The notes under the pieces were generated by a model. It was not told where the DNA came from. It searched no databases and saw only the letters and a list, made by a program, of their open reading frames with translations. Position numbers and translations under genes: made by a program. This document shows positions 12,291 through 22,174 of a stretch of 64,000 nucleotides of DNA, one piece after another. Numbering within the stretch: position 1 is the first letter of the stretch; every line of letters begins with the position of its first letter. Source of the DNA: Limnobaculum xujianqingii (GTDB taxonomy: Bacteria > Pseudomonadota > Gammaproteobacteria > Enterobacterales > Enterobacteriaceae); the NCBI RefSeq assembly GCF_013394855.1, contig NZ_JABMLK010000001.1:992001-1056000 (forward strand), in the 5' to 3' direction.

Positions 12291-12358
12291 AGTGCTATGG
12301 TGCTCTATTGCTGTTCAGTATAAAAAGGAAGGCGTATGCCTATGTTGCTACATACTCT

Positions 12359-14191
12359 TCAGGGTTTCAATGCATTGTGTATCTTTTCTGCTAAAGATTG
12401 CGATATCCCAGGTATTTTTGCGATCTCTTCGACGGTAGCGCTTAATAATGGTTGCAAGCCTCCCATATATTTTAGCAATGCCTGACGACGCTTGGGCCCC
12501 ACACCTTCAATATGTTCTAACGCGCTGGTATTTCTGACTTTTGCCCGACGCTGGCGATGCCCGGATATGGCATGGTCGTGCGAATCATCACGAATATGTT
12601 GAATCACATGCAACGCCGGAGAATCTGGCGGTAAGGAAAATCCTTCACCTTCAGCAGCTAAAAATAGAGTTTCCAACCCCGCTTTACGGTCACTACCTTT
12701 AGCGATGCCAACCAATAATGGCTTTGACTTATCCCAATCGACATCTAACTGGTTAAAAACATCGATAGCTTGCCCCAACTGCCCTTTTCCACCATCAATA
12801 AAAATCACATCCGGAATTTTCTCATCCGTTAGTGCTTTTCCATATCGCCGCTTTAGTACTTGCGACATCGCCGCGTAATCATCACCGGGTGTTATACCGG
12901 TAATATTGTAACGCCGATATTCAGAACGCAATGGGCCATTGCTATCAAAGACAACACAGGAGGCAACGGTTTCTTCCCCCATAGTATGGCTGATATCAAA
13001 ACACTCCATCCGGTTAATTTTAGTTAGTTTCAATACCTCTGCCAGTGATGCCAGACGCTGATGGATTGTTGATTGTTGAGATAATTTAGTTTTAAGTGCA
13101 ATTTGTGCATTGGTTCTTGCCAATTTCAAATAACGAGCGCGATCCCCTCTGGGATTGCTTTGTATCTGAATTTTTCGCCCGGCAACTTCTGATAATGTTT
13201 CTTCCAGTGCATTTTTATCCGGTAAGGAGAAATCCAGTAAAATTTCTCCGGGTAACGATCTTGACTGGCTTCCCTGCAAATAGAACTGACCAACGAAAGT
13301 CTGAACCACTTCATCCAACTCAGTTCCTTTAGGAATTTTAGGATAATAACTGCGGCTGCCCAGCACTTTGCCCTGCCGTAAGAACAAGACATGCATACAT
13401 GCCAGGCCGGCCTCATAAGAAACACCTATTACGTCCAAATCATCGCTATCGCCAGAAACGAATTGCTTTTCAGTGACTCGCCGAATTGCCTGAATTTGAT
13501 CGCGAATACGCGCCGCTTCTTCAAAATTGAGTGACTGGCTTGCCTGCTCCATATTGGTTATCAGTTGGTTCAGAACTTGTTGATCTTTACCTTCCAGAAA
13601 CAATCGAACATAGTTGACCTGTTTCTGATACTCATCATCACTGACCAGTCCAGCGACACAAGGTCCTAAACAGCGACCAATTTGATATTGCAGGCAAGGA
13701 CGTGAACGATTGCGATAAACACTGTCCTCACATTGGCGTACAGGGAAAAGTTTCTGCAGCAACGCTAAAGTTTCACGCACAGCCCCTGAATTAGGAAACG
13801 GCCCAAAGTACTCTCCTTTGGCGTGTTTTGCTCCCCGATGCATTTTTAAGCGAGGGTGTTTATCTGAACTAAGGAAAATTAGCGGGTAAGACTTATCATC
13901 GCGCAACAAAACGTTATAGCGCGGCTGGTATAACTTAATATAGTTGTGTTCGAGTAATAACGCTTCTGTTTCAGTATGGGTTACCGTAACATCAATATTA
14001 GCAATACTCTTAACCAACGCCTCTGTTTTTCGACTACTTACGTTCTGACGAAAATAGCTGGAGAGACGCTTTTTGAGATCTTTTGCCTTTCCTACATAAA
14101 TAACAACGCCAGAAGTATCGTACATACGATAAACTCCTGGCTCATTCGTTACATATTTTAAAAATGCTTTACTATCAAAACTGTCAGTCAC
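12359..14191 (-). CDS. uvrC: excinuclease ABC subunit C
   Basis: Nuclease that cuts on both sides of DNA lesions bound by UvrB. N-terminal GIY-YIG domain ([20 protein letters not shown], about 18-37), UvrB-binding UVR motif ([16 protein letters not shown], about 206-221), RNase H-like 5' incision domain ([15 protein letters not shown] and [14 protein letters not shown]) and C-terminal helix-hairpin-helix ([26 protein letters not shown]). GTG start; its first bases overlap the uvrY stop by 8 bp, as in E. coli. Confidence 0.97.
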   Translation of the reverse strand: MTDSFDSKAFLKYVTNEPGVYRMYDTSGVVIYVGKAKDLKKRLSSYFRQNVSSRKTEALVKSIANIDVTVTHTETEALLLEHNYIKLYQPRYNVLLRDDKSYPLIFLSSDKHPRLKMHRGAKHAKGEYFGPFPNSGAVRETLALLQKLFPVRQCEDSVYRNRSRPCLQYQIGRCLGPCVAGLVSDDEYQKQVNYVRLFLEGKDQQVLNQLITNMEQASQSLNFEEAARIRDQIQAIRRVTEKQFVSGDSDDLDVIGVSYEAGLACMHVLFLRQGKVLGSRSYYPKIPKGTELDEVVQTFVGQFYLQGSQSRSLPGEILLDFSLPDKNALEETLSEVAGRKIQIQSNPRGDRARYLKLARTNAQIALKTKLSQQSTIHQRLASLAEVLKLTKINRMECFDISHTMGEETVASCVVFDSNGPLRSEYRRYNITGITPGDDYAAMSQVLKRRYGKALTDEKIPDVIFIDGGKGQLGQAIDVFNQLDVDWDKSKPLLVGIAKGSDRKAGLETLFLAAEGEGFSLPPDSPALHVIQHIRDDSHDHAISGHRQRRAKVRNTSALEHIEGVGPKRRQALLKYMGGLQPLLSATVEEIAKIPGISQSLAEKIHNALKP

Positions 14192-14840
14192 TATTTAGCA
14201 ATTTCTCTGATGTCACAATGCCATGACGGATAGCAAGATGTGTTAATTCCACATCGCCACTAATATTCAGTTTGCTAAACATTCTGTAACGATAGCTGTT
14301 GACCGTTTTAGGACTAAGATTTAGCGTTTCCGCAATCTCATTGACTTTTAATCCTTTAGTAATCATCAGCATAATCTGCAGTTCACGTTCAGATAAACTG
14401 GATAATGGCGTATCTGCCTCCGGCTCTAACTGACTTAATGCCATTTGCCGGGCAATATCAGCACCGATATAGCGCTGCCCGGAAGCAATCGCTCGAATAG
14501 CGTTAATCACCTCTTGAGGTGCTGCGCCTTTACTCAAATAGCCTGATGCCCCCGCCTGCATAACTTTTGCCGGCAGTGGATTTTCAGTATGGATAGTTAA
14601 CATAATGACTTTAATATCTGGTGAGTAGCGTAAAATTTTACGCGTAGCCTCCAGGCCACCAATGCCCGGCATATTCATATCCATTAAAACGATATCTACG
14701 CTATTGGAACGACACCACTTTACAGCATCCTCGCCGGTCTGTGCCTCGCCAACAACTTTTATCCCTTTGACATCTTCCAGAATGCGTCGGATCCCTGCGC
14801 ACACCAATTCGTGGTCATCAACAAGAAGAACGCTTATCAA
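14184..14840 (-). CDS. uvrY: response regulator UvrY
   Basis: Response regulator of the BarA-UvrY pair, which activates the CsrB/CsrC regulatory RNAs. Receiver domain LLVDDHE with phospho-acceptor Asp in VLMDMNMPG (about 54) and Lys in GYLSKGAAP; LuxR-type HTH at the C-terminus ([29 protein letters not shown]). The TTG at 14840 is chosen over ATG 14858 because E. coli uvrY also starts with TTG at this point and GGAG lies 8 nt upstream. Confidence 0.95.
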   Translation of the reverse strand: MISVLLVDDHELVCAGIRRILEDVKGIKVVGEAQTGEDAVKWCRSNSVDIVLMDMNMPGIGGLEATRKILRYSPDIKVIMLTIHTENPLPAKVMQAGASGYLSKGAAPQEVINAIRAIASGQRYIGADIARQMALSQLEPEADTPLSSLSERELQIMLMITKGLKVNEIAETLNLSPKTVNSYRYRMFSKLNISGDVELTHLAIRHGIVTSEKLLNSD

Positions 14841-15442
14841 CAGAAAGTCTCCAAACAAGAAAGGTAAAGTGATGCTTTTTACTCATTAGGTAATAGTTCA
14901 TAAAAAACACTCAACCGACTGATAGTACAGGATGAAACACCATTTCAAAATAAAAATATATTCAACCTGCCACCAAATCAATCCTTCAAAGGTAACTTAG
15001 GTTTACATATCCTCACTGCAAACTCAACGAAAAGATTTACTACCATACCGTCATTTTTATGATTATATCAATATTATAGATGTTCGTCTGTAATGATAAT
15101 CTAATCAACTAAAGACCTTCGTGAAGCCTATATTATGGAATAAGAAGACAATATTAATAATGCTATTTGGTTATTATTCATCCATGAATATCTCAAAGAG
15201 TTACAAAGTCAGCCAACATAACTCTCTTTATGAAAAGACAAACACATCTTCTATTGCTACTTACCAATCAAAACCGTTGTGTTGTTAACGATTCAAATGA
15301 AAAATGACATTGATAAATCATTATTTTTTGTGTCTACTTAATTGCTGTAACTTTGTAGTCAACTTGTTAATCGCGACGAAATCATCTTTGATGTGATTCC
15401 TTTCTCGTCATAAGCAGACAACTTTATTTTCAGGAGGTCATG
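14841..15442. other. 600-bp AT-rich intergenic region
   Basis: Between divergent uvrY and the ydhR-like gene. It is AT-rich and has no ORF with codon character or clear hairpin; it presumably holds both promoters. Confidence 0.4.
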
Positions 15443-15751
15443 ATGACCGTATTACTTCAGGTAGATTTCAGTATGCCGGCAGAGATGTTAGGTGACAATT
15501 TATCCAAAAGCGCCGTTTCTCTGGCTGAAAGCATAAATAATGAACCTGGTTTCATTTCAAAAATCTGGACTGAAAACCTACAAACAGAAGAAGCCGGTGG
15601 AATCTATTTATTCACTGACCGTGAATCTGCTGAACGTTATTGGGAAATGCACCAAAAACGTATTGCTTCTTTTGGTGTCAAAAGCGCAAATTGTAAAATT
15701 TTTGATATTAATCTTCCACTAACTAAAATAACTCACGGCCAGATTGAATAG
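15443..15751 (+). CDS. ydhR: putative monooxygenase, YdhR family
   Basis: A 102-residue ferredoxin-like fold (ABM-type) protein. It follows E. coli YdhR closely: TVLLQVDFSM, LAESINNEPGFISKIWTE, EAGGIYLFTDRESAERY and a C-terminal INLPLTKI. Function in vivo is not established. Of two tandem ATGs, the second has AGGAGG at 5-nt spacing and is preferred. Confidence 0.85.
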   Translation: MTVLLQVDFSMPAEMLGDNLSKSAVSLAESINNEPGFISKIWTENLQTEEAGGIYLFTDRESAERYWEMHQKRIASFGVKSANCKIFDINLPLTKITHGQIE

Positions 15752-15755
15752 CTCT

Positions 15756-15800
15756 CATATGTGACATAAGTCCTTTAGCAATAGGCTTATGTCACATATG
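15756..15800. terminator. perfect 15-bp inverted repeat between convergent genes
   Basis: CATATGTGACATAAG and CTTATGTCACATATG flank a 15-nt loop, between the ydhR-like stop and the methylase stop. There is no strong T-run. It most likely acts as a bidirectional terminator; the TGTGACAT arms also resemble a protein-binding half-site. Confidence 0.55.
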
Positions 15801-15806
15801 TCCTGA

Positions 15807-16469
15807 TCAGGCAGCTACAACAATACGCGACGCTTCATCTTTCATCATCGTCATCACGGTGTTTCCTCTGGTAAGCAGATCATCACGGTGCACACAGCTT
15901 AACTGTGGCCCAGTCCATGTTTTATCAAAAATCAGTATTGCTACACCAAATGAAGCTGTTGCAACTTCTTGTCGTTTATCTGCCGGAACGAACCATTTAG
16001 GTATATCAAAAGAAATTCGTCCACGGATAAAGGCGATATGATCGGCTTTGTCACCCGGCCACCATTCTTCTGCTGTTGCCACCTTAACTAAATAGACATA
16101 ACGCCCACCCAGTTCTCGTTGCTTAATGGTATGACGCATAATATGAGACATACCTGTAATGTAATGCCCTCTATGCTGTTTCGCTCTAGAATATGGTGGA
16201 TTAGCAAATGCTGCACCATTAAGCCTGGATAATTGATCGGCCCAGTTTTTGGTCAACGCATTATCTGCTGCGGTGTAGTAGCTCGAACATTTGTTGTTTT
16301 CACCATCACTAAATAAATCCAGAACCAATGGCCCATACAAATTATCGATCCCCCAAAATAACGCGTCTGGGGTACACCACTGGTCACCAATATCTTTCAA
16401 CTGATGGTTAGGCTTTGAACGTAATGTCTTAACTTGTTTCAAATATTCAGCTCTTGAAAAATCAACCAT
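15807..16469 (-). CDS. orphan phage-type DNA N6-adenine methyltransferase
   Basis: A 220-residue protein of the phage N-6-adenine methyltransferase (Dam, DUF/PF05869-like) family, probably methylating adenine in GATC. Motifs: GDQWCTPDALFWGI (about 28-41), LDLFSDG, and the catalytic FANPPYSR (about 87-94). It is clearly paralogous to the gene at 52375 in the prophage, but it stands alone in the chromosome with no phage genes around it and borders a 1.2-kb AT-rich stretch. It is likely a remnant of an earlier phage or an independent acquisition. Confidence 0.85.
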   Translation of the reverse strand: MVDFSRAEYLKQVKTLRSKPNHQLKDIGDQWCTPDALFWGIDNLYGPLVLDLFSDGENNKCSSYYTAADNALTKNWADQLSRLNGAAFANPPYSRAKQHRGHYITGMSHIMRHTIKQRELGGRYVYLVKVATAEEWWPGDKADHIAFIRGRISFDIPKWFVPADKRQEVATASFGVAILIFDKTWTGPQLSCVHRDDLLTRGNTVMTMMKDEASRIVVAA

Positions 16470-17137
16470 ATATCTACTCTTAGTTTAATAATTTTCAAAT
16501 AAAAATAACGACACCACAAAAGTATTCATTACAAGGGGATACTAAATAATAGGTATGTGATAAATATTTTTGTGATATGTCATTTAAATAGAAGCCAGTG
16601 TGGTGGCTTACCTATAAATATAAAGTCTATATTTATATTTTCAAATAAAAAATAAATTATTTTATGAGGAATTGTATCCGGTTAACAATTCCCCCTCAAA
16701 AAGATACGAACACACAATTGAACCAATAAGATAATTAAAGAAAATAAATTAAAAATCGATTAAAAAACAACATGATAATTAAATCAACTAATCCGTATTG
16801 TTTTTAATGATATTAATATATATTGATTAATAATTAAGTAACACACAAATTAGATGAATTAACCAAATAATAACAATTAATAACACATATCTTATAATTC
16901 AATTTTATTTGTATATGAAAATACCATGAAAAAATATGGAACCCTGCCCATACCTACAGGCAAAAACTAAGAAATAGATATTTTTATTGGTTAAAAAATC
17001 AGATTAAATGAGGCTGTGATCTCATTTAATGAAAATTATATCAATAGAATTATTTCTGACTAAAAATGCACAACACAAATGAACACTGTCAATTATGTAA
17101 CAAAATATTTAAATAGATGTATAGGAGTAAGGTGTTT

Positions 17138-17163
17138 TTAGCATCATGATTGATGCTAATTTT
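17138..17163 (+). terminator. candidate terminator in the AT-rich stretch
   Basis: TTAGCATCA, a 4-nt loop and TGATGCTAA make a perfect 9-bp stem followed by TTTTG. It would end a plus-strand transcript, yet no gene precedes it. Confidence 0.45.
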
Positions 17164-17470
17164 GAGCCATCTACACTTTAACTGGATGACTTGATTAAAC
17201 TGATATACAAATAAATTTCTAACAAAAGATAAAAGATCGATAATTAATTTTATTTGAATTTTTATTTTGATTTATAAAAGAAACTCAAAATAAAAAACCA
17301 TAAAAAAAGAAATTCAAATCCAATGAATTTAAGACTCATATCTCTTAAAAACGCCCAGCCATCTTTCTTGTTAGATAAAAAAACTAGTGATTTTACCAGC
17401 TTGTTTTATAGGTCAAATCTCAGTGATAATTACCTCAGCGTTTTATCAGTTACAAATTTACTCTTTTTGG

Positions 17471-17523
17471 TTTGCCGTGAAACCGACTCCACACACTTTT
17501 TGGGTTTCACGGCTATTTTTTTG
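17471..17523 (+). terminator. strong intrinsic terminator without an upstream gene
   Basis: GCCGTGAAACC pairs with GGTTTCACGGC (11 bp, one-base offset in the loop region) and is followed by CTATTTTTTTG. The upstream 68-codon ORF runs into the hairpin and looks spurious. Confidence 0.7.
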
Positions 17524-17616
17524 CACTAAATCTACATAATCTGGCCAGGATCACACCCATTCAAACAGCTCCTTCATTCAAAGAATTATATGGACGCTTC
17601 TATTTTTTAGACAATA

Positions 17617-17649
17617 AAAAACCACTCTGTGATAAACAGAGTGGTTTTT
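17617..17649. terminator. hspQ terminator
   Basis: AAAACCACTCTGT, loop GATAA and ACAGAGTGGTTTT form a 13-bp stem with A/T tracts on both sides, 12 bp after the hspQ stop; works in either direction. Confidence 0.85.
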
Positions 17650-17660
17650 CAATACAAATA

Positions 17661-17978
17661 TCAATTCCTCAAGCGAGGTGCTTGCAATTGATCTCTGATC
17701 GATGCAGCCAGCTCGTCAAGAGAAGGTTGTTCGGGATGTGATTCTGCATCCTCTCCTGCAAGTTGTATCTCAGCAAGATAGGTATGGATAGGTTGCCCCT
17801 CTTCATCTTCCATAACAACGTGATACCAGGGGGCATTTCTCAAGTTATCATCTGCAGCAACTTCATCAGAAGCTGGCTGCTCCAGGGAATACTCGGCATC
17901 AATATCAATTATTACACCAAGGTTACCCAGTAACTTATGTCTGACTTGCTGACCAATAGAAAATTTACTGGTAATCAT
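17661..17978 (-). CDS. hspQ: heat shock protein HspQ
   Basis: A 105-residue hemimethylated-DNA-binding (YccV) domain protein; in Enterobacteria it is a specificity factor for Lon and affects DnaA stability. Family signatures are [32 protein letters not shown] and HTYLAEIQL. Compared with E. coli, rlmI and yccX are missing between it and tusE. Confidence 0.93.
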   Translation of the reverse strand: MITSKFSIGQQVRHKLLGNLGVIIDIDAEYSLEQPASDEVAADDNLRNAPWYHVVMEDEEGQPIHTYLAEIQLAGEDAESHPEQPSLDELAASIRDQLQAPRLRN

Positions 17979-18096
17979 TGTAGCCTCCTCGTATTCAGGT
18001 CCTGCCTTTTCCTTAAATATGGGGGGAACTAGTCATATTTCAAGTTAAATTGTGCTATTGGAGCAATTTCAACGCTAAATCCACTTAACTTTACAT

Positions 18097-18426
18097 TCAA
18101 ATGCACTTAACCGGTTTAGGTAAACCTGCGATTTTGGTCGCCTGTTTTGCAGGGCCTTTCACAAAAAGACGATAAAGATAGCGACTATTCCCCTTTTCTT
18201 CGCCATATTTTTGCGTCATTGCTTTAACTAACATTCGAATAGCTGGAGAAGTATTAAATTCCTGATAGAAGTCTCTTACAAAATGGATAACCTCCCAATG
18301 TTCTGCGGTTAACTCAATATTTTCTTGCCGGGCCAGAATCACTGCCATTGATTCACTCCAGTCATGACTGTTAAGCAGATATCCTTGAGCATCAGTCTCT
18401 ATCATGCGTCCTTCAAACTCGAACAT
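18097..18426 (-). CDS. tusE: sulfur relay protein TusE
   Basis: DsrC-family carrier that receives sulfur from TusBCD and passes it to MnmA for tRNA 2-thiouridine. The C-terminal arm GLPKPVKCI carries the active penultimate cysteine (about residue 108); [12 protein letters not shown] and [11 protein letters not shown] are family signatures. Its partner gene mnmA is at 5010. Confidence 0.95.
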   Translation of the reverse strand: MFEFEGRMIETDAQGYLLNSHDWSESMAVILARQENIELTAEHWEVIHFVRDFYQEFNTSPAIRMLVKAMTQKYGEEKGNSRYLYRLFVKGPAKQATKIAGLPKPVKCI

Positions 18427-18572
18427 ACAACCTCAGCATCGCTATTGATGAAGATTTTGATTTTTGATCATTGTAACGTAAAAACTCTATACTCAGTACC
18501 TATGCTCTGGCTGATGACAGAGGTAGTATTGGTTAACTTGTAGTTTATTAAAAATTTAATCAAGGAAATTCA

Positions 18573-19379
18573 ATGGCTATTGAATGGATAGTAGCGTACT
18601 TATTACTGGGCGCAGTAGTAGGTTTTATGGCTGGTCTGCTGGGAATTGGTGGTGGCGGTATCATGGTGCCAATATTAACAACTATTTTTGCCGCACAGGG
18701 AATTCCTCAAGAGCATCTGATCCATTTGGCCTTAGGCACATCAATGGCCTCTATTGTGATAACAGCATTTTCAAGTTTAAGAGCGCATAATCGCCATCAA
18801 GCGGTTTTATGGCCAGTAGTGTGGAAAATTACCCCAGCGATACTGATTGGTACGTTATCAGCAACCTGGTTAGCCGCATTATTACCTACTAAGGCATTGG
18901 GAATATTCTTCTCCTGTTTTATGGCTTATGTTGCTTTACAGATGATTTTAAATATCAAGCCTAAACCCAGCCGTCAATTACCCAGTACCGTTGGTATTTC
19001 TATTGCCGGGCTCTCTATTGGTGGTATATCTGCTCTGGTTGCCATTGGTGGAGGCTCACTTACTGTCTCCTTCCTGACTTGGTGTAACGTTCGTATACAA
19101 CATGCAATTGGAACATCAGCTGCCGTTGGTATGCCTATCGCTCTGGCTGGCAGTATTGGTTATATGATTAATGGCTGGAATTCAGCAAATACCCCTGATT
19201 ATAGTGTGGGTTACGTCTATTTTCCTGCCGTCATTCTTATCTCTGGGTTGAGCTATTTTACTGCTCCTATCGGAGCCCGACTGGCTCACAAAATGCCAGT
19301 AGCTATGCTTAAAAAGGTTTTTGCTTGTTTATTGATAGTGCTAAGCCTGAAGATGCTACAAACGATCTTTTTTGGTTAA
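18573..19379 (+). CDS. TSUP family sulfite/sulfonate exporter-like protein
   Basis: A 268-residue TauE/SafE-family membrane protein with about eight hydrophobic segments arranged as two repeats. Each repeat begins with a family motif: GLLGIGGGGIMVP (about 21-33) and ALVAIGGGSLTV (about 154-165). Members move small sulfur or organic anions across the inner membrane; the substrate here is unknown. GGAA precedes the ATG. It is divergent from tusE, but a functional link through sulfur is only suggestive. Confidence 0.85.
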   Translation: MAIEWIVAYLLLGAVVGFMAGLLGIGGGGIMVPILTTIFAAQGIPQEHLIHLALGTSMASIVITAFSSLRAHNRHQAVLWPVVWKITPAILIGTLSATWLAALLPTKALGIFFSCFMAYVALQMILNIKPKPSRQLPSTVGISIAGLSIGGISALVAIGGGSLTVSFLTWCNVRIQHAIGTSAAVGMPIALAGSIGYMINGWNSANTPDYSVGYVYFPAVILISGLSYFTAPIGARLAHKMPVAMLKKVFACLLIVLSLKMLQTIFFG

Positions 19380-19403
19380 TCATCAGCACCTGATTAAATG
19401 AAG

Positions 19404-19431
19404 AAGGGTTAGTTCAAGACTAACCCTTTTA
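19404..19431 (+). terminator. terminator of the TSUP gene
   Basis: AGGGTTAGT, loop TCAAG and ACTAACCCT, followed by TTTATT, 25 bp after the stop. Confidence 0.85.
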
Positions 19432-19520
19432 TTATTTCGAATTCTTTAACATCTGAAAGACTAAATGCTTTTATATCAGGATAATAAACAGCTAATTCCC
19501 CTGCTACGGGGTCAAAAAAA

Positions 19521-19715
19521 TTAAGACTCGCTTTGTGCCAGAAACTCCAGCGCTGATGTAGCAATCCTGCCCTTTTCAGAATCTGCGGAATCTTTGTGTA
19601 TAACCCGTAACAACCGCTCCGTTATTGAGTCTTTGCTTACCGGAACCTTTTTTTCACATAGCTTAACGACCGTTTCACCGATGATTTTCTGTATAGCATC
19701 CATTTTTTGAGACAT
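19521..19715 (-). CDS. AriR/YmgB-like connector protein
   Basis: A 64-residue helical protein: MDAIQKIIGETVVKL, SKDSITERLLRVI and IATSALEFLAQ line up with the three helices of the YmgB/AriR/YcgZ family and with the protein at 10962. ATG 19715 is preferred over 19730 because AGGTGG sits just before it. Function by homology only: a small regulator-binding protein for biofilm or stress. Confidence 0.5.
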   Translation of the reverse strand: MSQKMDAIQKIIGETVVKLCEKKVPVSKDSITERLLRVIHKDSADSEKGRIATSALEFLAQSES

Positions 19716-20095
19716 AAGCCACCTGTGCATAAGTTGGTTGAAATTTCATTAAGCTATAAATAGCTTAAATATTCAAGGTAATATTATTTTATCTTTTAGC
19801 TGAAATAAACTTTTAACATTCTGAAACTTATCTAATAAATCCTGATAAAAAATGATGAGTTTATTTCTTTTATGCCATTCAATAATGTTTTAATAACAAA
19901 AACGAATAAATAACAATAATCTATGATTACAATGAGTTATAGGTAAGGAAAGGTAAAGTACTATATTTTTATCACAATATACTGATATTTATTGAGAATC
20001 TGTTGATGGTTATTCTTTGACAAATAGATGCGTTGTTAAATAATTATAACGTTATTGTAATTTTTTTTAACTTAATTATCTGTCGAGGCACCATC
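19716..20095. other. AT-rich divergent intergenic region
   Basis: About 380 bp between two divergent small genes. AT-rich, no ORF or clear hairpin; must hold both promoters. Confidence 0.35.
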
Positions 20096-20368
20096 ATGAA
20101 ATTATTTAACGCTCTGATAATTACCCTTGCCGCAAGTTTTTTCTCTCTTAACGCATTCGCTGCAACAGAGATAAAGCAAGAACAAGCAAAAGCTAATAAT
20201 TACGAAAAAATTGGTGTTGTGGATGTAACTAAAAAAGTAACTCAGTCACCTACTGATATCAGCGAAGCATTATCAAAACTGGCAGATGAAAAAGGTGGGA
20301 AGTATTTTGTCATCATTGCTGAGGGTGGAAATAATGAAATTCACGCATCTGCGGATGTGTATAAATAA
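20096..20368 (+). CDS. periplasmic DUF1471 (YdgH/BhsA-like) protein
   Basis: A 90-residue secreted protein. The signal peptide is about residues 1-22 (ending NAFAAT, cleavage after AFA). The mature part has the DUF1471 pattern: KIGVVDVTKKV, SEALSKLADEKGGKYFVI and a final HASADVYK. E. coli relatives (BhsA, McbA, YhcN) respond to stress and biofilm growth. The ATG at 20096 has GAGG upstream and starts a proper signal peptide; the longer frame from 20033 does not. Confidence 0.8.
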   Translation: MKLFNALIITLAASFFSLNAFAATEIKQEQAKANNYEKIGVVDVTKKVTQSPTDISEALSKLADEKGGKYFVIIAEGGNNEIHASADVYK

Positions 20369-20384
20369 TCGTTTCTAACCTGTA

Positions 20385-20417
20385 CAAGAGAAATACCATT
20401 CTATGGTATTTCTCTTG
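20385..20417. terminator. perfect 15-bp terminator hairpin
   Basis: CAAGAGAAATACCAT, loop TCT and ATGGTATTTCTCTTG, between the DUF1471 gene and convergent zinT. Confidence 0.75.
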
Positions 20418-20483
20418 ATATGTAATTTCTACATTTCACCAGAAAAAACATCATACTAAGTAGCCCAATGAGTCTTGAGAGGT

Positions 20484-21143
20484 TTAGTGATGTAACATCT
20501 CGTGAACAATCTGTTCTTTAGTCATCGAGTACGGATAATATGTAGGCCAATTTTCCATTTCCCGTAATAATTTATCATGGGACTCATTCCCCATATAAAT
20601 ATGAAAGTGAGATGATTTATGAGGTTCGATAATATGATCGCTAAACTGAATATATTTAGGTGAATTTGAGTGACTGTCCTGGCAACTAAACAGATAGCGC
20701 ACCCCTTTCTTTCCTGAGACATAATGTAAAATCTTAAAACCAGAGTAAGTGTATTTACATGAATCTATCTTATTGCCTGAATGAAACTCTACAACACCAT
20801 TCTCGATTCCTATCATATTAGTGTCAGTAGCATAACCCTTTTTATAATAGTCCCTATATTCCTCAACGCTTTTACTTTTATCTTTCTTTGCTTTCTCAAT
20901 CAATACCGGGTCTAAATCGCCATTCAGTAAATAAGAATTCAATGATTCCCATACGCCATCCCAGTCACTAAGCGTTCTGTCTTTAACATCTTTATCATCA
21001 AAAATGCCCTTGCTTGCCTGAAGCGCTTTTTCAGATTGTTCATGGCTATGACCATGGGAACCATGAGCAATCGTTTGAAAACTAATAAGTGAAAAACAGG
21101 CACTTAATACCATAGCGGATAAAATATAATGCTTTCTTTTCAT
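20484..21143 (-). CDS. zinT: zinc/cadmium-binding periplasmic protein ZinT
   Basis: Periplasmic protein that helps ZnuA take up zinc under starvation. Signal peptide about 1-26, then a His-rich stretch HGSHGHSHE. The YodA lipocalin-like domain follows E. coli ZinT: LSDWDGVWESL, YYKKGYATDTNMIGIENG, KKGVRYLFSC, KYIQFSDHII and SSHFHIYMGN, which contains metal-binding His. Length 219. A candidate Zur site lies just upstream. Confidence 0.95.
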   Translation of the reverse strand: MKRKHYILSAMVLSACFSLISFQTIAHGSHGHSHEQSEKALQASKGIFDDKDVKDRTLSDWDGVWESLNSYLLNGDLDPVLIEKAKKDKSKSVEEYRDYYKKGYATDTNMIGIENGVVEFHSGNKIDSCKYTYSGFKILHYVSGKKGVRYLFSCQDSHSNSPKYIQFSDHIIEPHKSSHFHIYMGNESHDKLLREMENWPTYYPYSMTKEQIVHEMLHH

Positions 21144-21173
21144 TAAAATGTCCTGATAAATCGATGAATAAAG

Positions 21174-21195
21174 ATATGTTATAACATAACAATGA
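21174..21195 (-). promoter_or_regulatory. candidate Zur operator upstream of zinT
   Basis: ATATGTTATAACATAACAAT resembles the Zur consensus (TGTTATA and TATAACA half-sites). It lies 31-52 bp upstream of the zinT ATG, where a Zur repressor would cover the promoter. Confidence 0.5.
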
Positions 21196-21392
21196 TTATT
21201 TTTAAATTATTTCTGTAAGATTCTTGATAAGTGAGTAAATGGTGTCAGGTCGGACATTATCGAATGGTATTGTTCTGAAGATAATAGTAATGAAATGGTT
21301 TACCACACTGTAATTTTGCTGTTCTTTTGTGGGATATGTATTTTCCTCTTTATGCCGTATGCCAACAGAAACAGGCTTTAACTATTTTATAT

Positions 21393-21857
21393 CTAATGGC
21401 TTCTCTGACAGTTATCGACACGTTTATATTGGGATAATTTCTCAATACCCCCATCAGACAAAGAACGACTGATATCACCATCGATAACATACTTATATTC
21501 ATTATCAGACACATAGATATACTCTATTGTTTCAACAATAATATCGTCTGTTTTGTGGTGATACTCACCTTTAATTTTAAATTTATATTTATGTTTTCCT
21601 GGTTTCTTATCAACACTCACCAGAAAATCATTATCTTTCTTAAAATATGATATCGTTCTTGTTATACCGATTTTCTTAGTATCGGTTATAGGATCACCAA
21701 ACTTATCTCCATCAAAATATGTTTGTTGAGCATTGACCATTTCACATTTCCATTCACCACCAACAAGTATATCTTCTGTAACTTGTTTATCATCGCCGCA
21801 TCCGGATAAGAATAAGGTCGACATAATTAGCATCGCCGCCGTTATGATTCCTTTCAT
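21393..21857 (-). CDS. hypothetical lipoprotein
   Basis: A 154-residue secreted protein with a lipobox (LFLSGCG, Cys at about residue 20). The mature part is polar and strand-rich (KHKYKFKIKGEYHH, ETIEYIYVSDNEY) with two further cysteines; I do not recognise the family. The start at 21857 follows GGAGGAG directly and gives a clean signal peptide, unlike the longer frame from 21896. Confidence 0.7.
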   Translation of the reverse strand: MKGIITAAMLIMSTLFLSGCGDDKQVTEDILVGGEWKCEMVNAQQTYFDGDKFGDPITDTKKIGITRTISYFKKDNDFLVSVDKKPGKHKYKFKIKGEYHHKTDDIIVETIEYIYVSDNEYKYVIDGDISRSLSDGGIEKLSQYKRVDNCQRSH

Positions 21858-22133
21858 TTTTTCTCCTCCTGACATAACAATTTGAATAGACAACAAAAAT
21901 ATTCAAAGAAGATAGGTGTTGCAGCGATATTCAGCACTAATCATTGATTCCCTGAATAAAGACCGGTGACGTACCCTGGTAACAAAAATGAGTCTTCGCA
22001 CACATATCAGAGCTACAGCCAGAGACATACAACACACATAAAGCAAAAATAAAATTTTAAACATTATTAATCCTAATGAGTGCAATTAACCATAATATCC
22101 ATTCAAAGATTGTCAGCCAATTTTTACAAGCAT

Positions 22134-22165
22134 AAAAAAACGGGCTAGCCGTTAAGCTAACCCGT
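22134..22165 (-). terminator. tRNA-Ser terminator
   Basis: On the minus strand ACGGGTTAGC, a short loop and GCTAGCCCGT are followed by seven T, 10 bp after the tRNA 3' end. Confidence 0.85.
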
Positions 22166-22174
22166 TGATAATTC

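Larger units (their letters stand above)
16470..17660. other. 1.2-kb AT-rich gene-poor stretch
   Basis: Very AT-rich, with no convincing ORF. It contains inverted repeats at 17003-17030 (ATTAAATGAG / CTCATTTAAT) and 17138-17159, and a terminator at about 17471-17523. Composition unlike the flanking genes suggests transferred DNA, possibly with an unrecognised small RNA. Confidence 0.5.

Noticed and set aside
17323..17529. 68-codon plus-strand frame in the AT-rich stretch
   Set aside because: No ribosome site; its last 18 codons run through a strong terminator hairpin, so it is very likely chance.
21903..22064. Minus-strand frame MFKILFLLYVCCMSLAV with a membrane-like start
   Set aside because: No clear ribosome site or known family and a basic, irregular remainder; too weak to list.
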